Assembly: GCA_038025085.1 (NCBI GenBank)
Contig: CM076147.1
Location: 35,006,766 to 35,070,765 of the forward strand
From: Tetragonia tetragonoides
Lineage: Eukaryota > Streptophyta > Magnoliopsida > Caryophyllales > Aizoaceae
Reading direction: 5' to 3'
DNA: 64,000 nucleotides
A program made the position numbers and the translations under genes. The notes under the pieces were generated by a model. The model did not search any database, was not told the origin of the DNA, and saw only the letters and a program-made list of their open reading frames with translations. Positions within the stretch are counted from its first letter, which is position 1. The number at the start of each line of letters is the position of its first letter. Shown here piece after piece: positions 59,601-64,000 of this stretch.

Positions 59601-61090
59601 CCCAAACCATTGGTCAACAAGGAATCTACTGAGGAGAATCACATAAGCCGTGCAGCAAAAGCCTCTGCCAATCATACAAGCACTATTATAATTGTTAGGA
59701 AGTAACAGAACCAAACATAATCTCCAGCCAATCAGCAGTTTTCAAAATGTTAAGCAATTTATTATAACTTGTTTGATTGTTTGGAGCATCAGTTATATTT
59801 CTCAAGTATACAAACTGAGGCGTGTCTGCGAAGTTCCAATATTTGAAATAATTGTATGGGATATTAACGTAATAGCAAACCCAGACCCCGCCCTAGGCGG
59901 GACACTTACTGGGTTGTTGTTGTTGTTGTTGTTGTTGTTGATTAACGTAATAACAAAGTCTTCCAATATGTGTCACATGGTACATTGAGAAAGCGAAAAG
60001 GGGGAAAGAAGTGTCTTTATGAGATTGAGATGCCAATAATCAACCAACACCTACTTAGAACTTTAAACATGTTTTAGATTGACAAATGAAATGTTTAGAA
60101 GTTCAAACATATCTTTGTAGATTGATATAGAGATGCCGCCTCATCATTTCATTCAACACTGTGCTCTGCCTATAGGTTGAAGCAAGCTTGTGAAGGTAGG
60201 GTTTGGTTGCTCCCTGAAGAGCACCAGAAGTCAAAGTTTTTTCTCCTTGAAGTATTATAGAACTATCCACAATTGGGCAGCTCTTCAGGGAACAAATAGT
60301 ATAGCATATGAGATGCTCTACTACATGACTTTTTTTCCAGAGTCCAAACATGAAAATCAATCAAAGAAAACTCCAATGAGACTAACATTATCAGGGTAGG
60401 GTACATGAACTCCTTGTTGAAGAGCATTGCAAACATATAGAATTCAACATGCTTCAACCAAGTTTCGTATTAGTCGCTACGTAATCGCCCCCTAAGCATT
60501 ACCCTCATCATTACTTCAACATCAATATCTTGTACACCAAACCAAAAGTCCAAAAGACAAAAGAAAACCCATATTAGACTACCATTCCCTACCTCAGCAA
60601 TCCTCTCATCACTAATTCAACATTATCATCTATTGTACACCAAATTAGAAACCCACCTCCATTACACTGCCAAACATTTAACAGAATATGACAAACATAA
60701 TAACCCCAACCAATTCAGCCCCTTTCTCAGCTATTCAACACCAAAAACTCCAAACCCAATAGGATCAAGTTTCAATTGCCATGTTTCTCAATCACAATAT
60801 TAATACCCCATATGCAAATAACAACCAATGTAATAACTAGTATAAAATGTATAATCATATCATGCCATATACTAACATTAAAAGAAACAACTTGTCAAAA
60901 CAAAGACAATAATAATAAAATTTACCCTATTCCAAACAGAGCCTAGATTGGGAGCCTGAGAAGGCTGATTGGAGACATCATTAGAAGAAAGCTTCTTAGG
61001 AAGAGGCAATGGCGCTGCATCAGCTGTGACTTCTCTAACCCAGTATGTGTATGATGATGCTTGTTTCTCAGATACAGCTTCACCCTCCAT
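56621..61090 (-). CDS. Aha1-type activator of HSP90 ATPase, single N-terminal domain
   Basis: Six exons on the minus strand: 60926-61090, 59407-59460, 59231-59311, 58182-58251, 58014-58102 and 56621-56755. In phase they give 197 residues. After a serine-rich N-terminus (MEGEAVSEKQASSYTYWVRE) comes the Aha1_N fold: SVWNRAGTWEEKSLSKWATD, LEFSNGKAEVTEVSRCTGDA, VRNKKRVGYTYELTIDVKGE, KGQLDFSEFSYGELDDLEVT. A C-terminal helix (SIKQDMKSFLRPLREKLIEF) follows. The family binds the HSP90 middle domain and stimulates its ATPase in the cytosol. The second (C-terminal, SRPBCC) domain of full-length Aha1 is absent, as in a recognised class of short plant paralogues (I recall AT5G58110), so this is not a truncation. 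The RKNK motif seen in many Aha1 proteins is VRNKKR here. Confidence 0.92.
59880..59940 (+). mobile_element. Severely 5'-truncated SINE with (TTG)n tail and 17-bp target duplication
   Basis: Only 61 bp: a short GC-rich segment (GACCCCGCCCTAGGCGGGAC) and a (TTG)n tail. It is flanked by ATTAACGTAATAGCAAA (59863-59879) and ATTAACGTAATAACAAA (59941-59957), 16 of 17 identical. It lies in intron 1 of the Aha1-like gene. Confidence 0.85.
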
Positions 61091-61625
61091 TGTTTTCTCT
61101 CTCCTCTATGTAACCCAGAACAACAACAAAAAAGCGGCCCTAATCTTTGGATCAATGGAGGATTTTAGAGATCTGGGTTGGTGGGTTTTTTGTGGAAATT
61201 TATTTAAAATGGGTGGGGCAAGTGATATTCGGGAAGTTTCCAATTGGGTTTTTGACTTTTGAGGGGAAAAGGGTTAATGTTGGGAGAATGGGTATGGGCT
61301 TTTTTCTGGAATGTTCGATCCTGTTTATTCGGAGAGACATCAATGATGAATTGAGGATGGATTGGAGTCAACACTCTCCACTCTCCAGTCAACGCTCAAC
61401 ACTTTTTTTTGATTAGAAATTAACAATAATATGAGGCGGCCTCAAGGTAAGATTACGAGATTTTGTGAATTATGAATAGATGATGGATTAATTATGAATA
61501 GAAATTAACAATAATAACTCTAAAACATTAAGTTATACAATTTTCATACTAGGAATCATTGACCAAATATTTATTGTTAGTGATATTATTTGAGTGCACA
61601 TTTTACCGACAAGGAAAAGATTTTA
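61091..61625. other. Upstream region of the Aha1-like gene
   Basis: Promoter side of the minus-strand Aha1-like gene. No clear TATA box was picked out. AT-rich beyond 61420. Confidence 0.4.
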
Positions 61626-61628
61626 TTG

Positions 61629-61930
61629 AAACTTATATATATATATATATAATGCATGAGTGATTAAAAAAAAATCAAAAATACTTTTATTTTATTTTAA
61701 TAAAAAAAGTAACATAAGTATTATATTTATTATCCTAAAAAAGGTATATTATTTATTCATTAAAAATGTAATTTCTTTGTTAAATGTGTGAAAAAGATTA
61801 TTATTGTTCCTTCCTACTCCTATTATTATTCAACTTTATATATTGATGTGATTAATTTTTTTATTATATTGATTTTAATAACAGAGAATGATGAACAAGA
61901 ACCCGTGCATCGCACGGGCACGAAATCTAG
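61629..61930 (+). mobile_element. Short non-autonomous Helitron
   Basis: 3' end hairpin CCCGTGC-ATC-GCACGGG (61902-61918) followed by CACGAAAT and CTAG (61927-61930) with host T, the same terminus as the elements at 10.8-11.6 kb. The left boundary is set at the TA-rich tract (61632-61650) by analogy and is not certain. Confidence 0.65.
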
Positions 61931-62160
61931 TTTCAGTAATATAATCCAATGTACAAAATCGGTGCACCATTTTGTATTTATTAAGATCGACCAATCATAC
62001 TCCTATCATAATTTAATAAGTAAACAATTATATTCGAATCTTGACCATATAATTCAATTTTTCATATATTTTCTAACCCTGAATTATCAGATTGACATTT
62101 TAAAATGACTCCCAAACCATCTAAGCATTTTAGTTGAGCATTTTTAAAAGGTGATTCGAT

Positions 62161-63155
62161 TATTTAAACACTTTAATGCTATCACTTGGGAATCTTTTGC
62201 ATTTTTTTTACTTTTTCTGTTTTCTTGCAATTATCTAATTTTGTTTAATTTAAAAAAAAATGTTAAAAATTAAAAATATTTTACCTCTCATTTGTTCTCT
62301 TTTTGTGCTCTCTCTCTCTCTTCCAAAATGGCACAAAACTCCATATCCCCCCATCTCCCTTTCGCTACTCCATTCTCTATCCTTCAATTCAACTTCCATG
62401 TGTCCCGCTTTCGTCTAAACCGATTTGTTATCTCTATCTCAGTCTCTCTACCCTCATCCTACCTCTAATCCACTCCTACTCTTGCTTCTATTTGCATTTT
62501 CTCTTTCCTCTTTCTCTTTCCCGGCCTTCTTCTTCTGCAATATACTCAATTTAAGAACCAAACCCAAAAATTCCATTAACGAATTTACAGTAAGAAAATT
62601 AGGAGAATTTGGAGAACAATTGTTGATTTCCCCTTTTATTTTGTATCAAGGAACTACCAATCTGGCGATCAAAAGGAACTACCAATCAGTAAATTTTAGC
62701 TGATTTCCCTTTTATTTTGTCTGTGGCAGTTCCTTGGTTGATTTATGAAATGATGATGGTTAAGAGTGGAAACTTTGCGATAGATGAAAGTTTGGAGCTT
62801 TTTTCATTGTTCCGGAATTACGGTACGAGAAATTAAAAGGGAGGGAGAAAAGGAAAGTTTTCACATTACAAATAAAAATGGTGAAATTGGTCCTTTTTTT
62901 CAGCTCATGGTGGAAGAGGTATTAAGAGGTGAAACAGAGAGAAAAGAGGGTGTATCATAGGGAGATAGCAGGGGGGCTGTACAGTGTAGGAGAGGGAGAT
63001 AGCCAATGTCCAATTTTGGAGGAGACAAAGGAGACAAATATTTTTATTTTTTACTATTTTTCAAAATTAGACAAATTAGAATAATTGCAAGAAAATAGGA
63101 AAAAGTTGAAAACACACAAAAAATTCTCTACTGACAGTACTAAAGTGTTTAAATG
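62161..63155. mobile_element. Inverted-repeat element of about 1 kb (MULE-like)
   Basis: Left ATTTAAACACTTTAATGCT and inverted right ATTTAAACACTTTAGTACTG begin arms of about 100 bp that also share TTTTCTTGCAATTA and the following sequence. The interior has a pyrimidine-rich patch (62300-62540) on the left and purine-rich sequence on the right. No exact target duplication was found next to these ends, so the superfamily is inferred only from the long arms. Confidence 0.65.
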
Positions 63156-63192
63156 ACCGAGGCCCTGTTCTTTTCGTCGATTTCATGCTGCA

Positions 63193-63335
63193 TTCCATTC
63201 CGTTCCGTTCCGTTCCAATTCGTTCCGTTCCGTTCCGTTCCGCGCCGCATTCTGTACTTCATTTTGTCTCACATATTTTTGAATTATCCGCGCCGTGCCG
63301 TTCCGTTCCGTTCCGTTCCTCACCGTCCCGCACCA
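63193..63335. repeat. (TTCCG)n pentamer tracts
   Basis: Two clusters of CCGTT/TTCCG units (63196-63242 and 63297-63318) with interruptions, sharply GC-richer than the surroundings. Confidence 0.85.
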
Positions 63336-63568
63336 TTCCGAGTCAAGTTTAAAAAATGCTCGATTGTCGCCGGAATTTCTTAAAACGCCAAGATGACTTG
63401 GGAGTCATTTTTAAATTTTCAATCTGGTAATTCGGGGCATTTTCTAACTTACTTCAAATTATGATTGATAATTTGATATATAATTTAGAAGTATGACCCA
63501 ATATACCAGTTTTTCGGCCTAATATATAAATTCTCATTCAGGACTAGTTCTTTGAACGTGAGACCTAA

Positions 63569-64000
63569 CACTACAAGAAATCAGACCAAATAAGGCGCTT
63601 TGTATAAATCAAAGAGGGTGTTTTGGAGTTATCTTTTTTGTTCATATTAAATAGGGCAATTTGGTTTTGCCCTTTTTTCCATCAACTAAGATTTCTAAAA
63701 AAAACCACCCTCCTATTTTAATTATGTAAAGTCTAATAAGGCATTTTCGTATAAAAATGCCTTCCTAGTTCCTAGTTACTAAATTTTGTAACACAAATTA
63801 CACAGTAGAATGAATTAAGGCCTTGCAAATACATTTATGAGTTCCTCAAATTTTCTGAGCCATAATATGCCTACTACCACTATGCAATACTAAGGTCATT
63901 TATCGGTGTCCATTAACCATTACACGTGCATAATAACTTAAGAGGAAAGTGACATCAGGGTTCAAGTTGAACCCGTTAAGAAACAAAGTCAAAAGCCGTC
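63569..64000. mobile_element. CACTA (EnSpm/CMC) transposon terminus, running off the right edge
   Basis: CACTACAAGAAATCAGACC at 63569 matches the canonical CACTA terminal inverted repeat CACTACAAGAAAA. The following 430 bp is AT-rich with repeated short words (AAATAGGGC, AATAAGGC) as in subterminal regions. The other end and any transposase lie outside the window. Confidence 0.7.

Noticed and set aside
61788..62108. 106-codon plus-strand frame
   Set aside because: It spans a Helitron 3' end and AT-rich flank; composition is Ile/Tyr/Ser-rich noise.

Overview
This is plant nuclear DNA, almost certainly from a eudicot. The genes have many short exons with GT..AG introns, the spacers are AT-rich, and spacers and introns are full of plant transposon families (MULE, Helitron, hAT, Harbinger and Stowaway MITEs, CACTA, L1-type LINEs, SINEs). 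Every protein family recognised is a conserved angiosperm family. The species cannot be fixed from sequence alone.

Layout from left to right. (1) The 3' part of a peroxisomal/plastid-type half-size ABC transporter of subfamily D (+, runs off the left edge, stop at 4596). (2) Convergent to it, a complete eEF1B beta (EF-1 delta type) gene (-, 5891-7163, with a 5'UTR intron, TATA box and telo-box). (3) A 5.4-kb spacer holding a degenerate IR element, a 5'-truncated LINE with target-site duplication, a run of Helitron 3' ends and a 1.2-kb non-autonomous MULE. (4) A 25-exon gene (+, 13213-29417) for a secreted/membrane-anchored protein of the AT5G58100 type. Exon 12 carries one extra base that breaks the frame. 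(5) A 5.6-kb Mutator-like element (30924-36567) with about 196-bp terminal inverted repeats and a perfect 9-bp target duplication. It carries a six-exon plant mobile domain (PMD/MAIN-like) gene (-) with an in-frame stop. (6) hAT and Harbinger MITEs, then a plastid-targeted DUF212 (acid phosphatase/vanadium haloperoxidase-related) gene (+, 38880-44705) whose introns hold tandem repeats and a LINE tail. (7) An F-box/DUF295 (KIB-type) pseudogene (+, 45731-46988). (8) A CCCH zinc finger/FG-repeat nucleoporin of the NUP42 type (-, 47716-54337). (9) A single-domain Aha1-type HSP90 co-chaperone gene (-, 56621-61090). (10) Repeats to the right edge: a Helitron end, an inverted-repeat element, a (TTCCG)n tract and a CACTA terminus.

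The genes do not form a pathway or cluster; they are independent housekeeping or developmental genes. The most distinctive material is the mobile DNA. Several insertions can be delimited to the base by their target duplications. The PMD-carrying MULE has palindromic GC-rich motifs repeated every 29-31 bp in and beside its termini. From memory, the AT5G58100-type and Aha1-type genes are neighbours in Arabidopsis; here they lie 27 kb apart with the MULE and other genes between them, which would fit an ancestral block opened by insertions.
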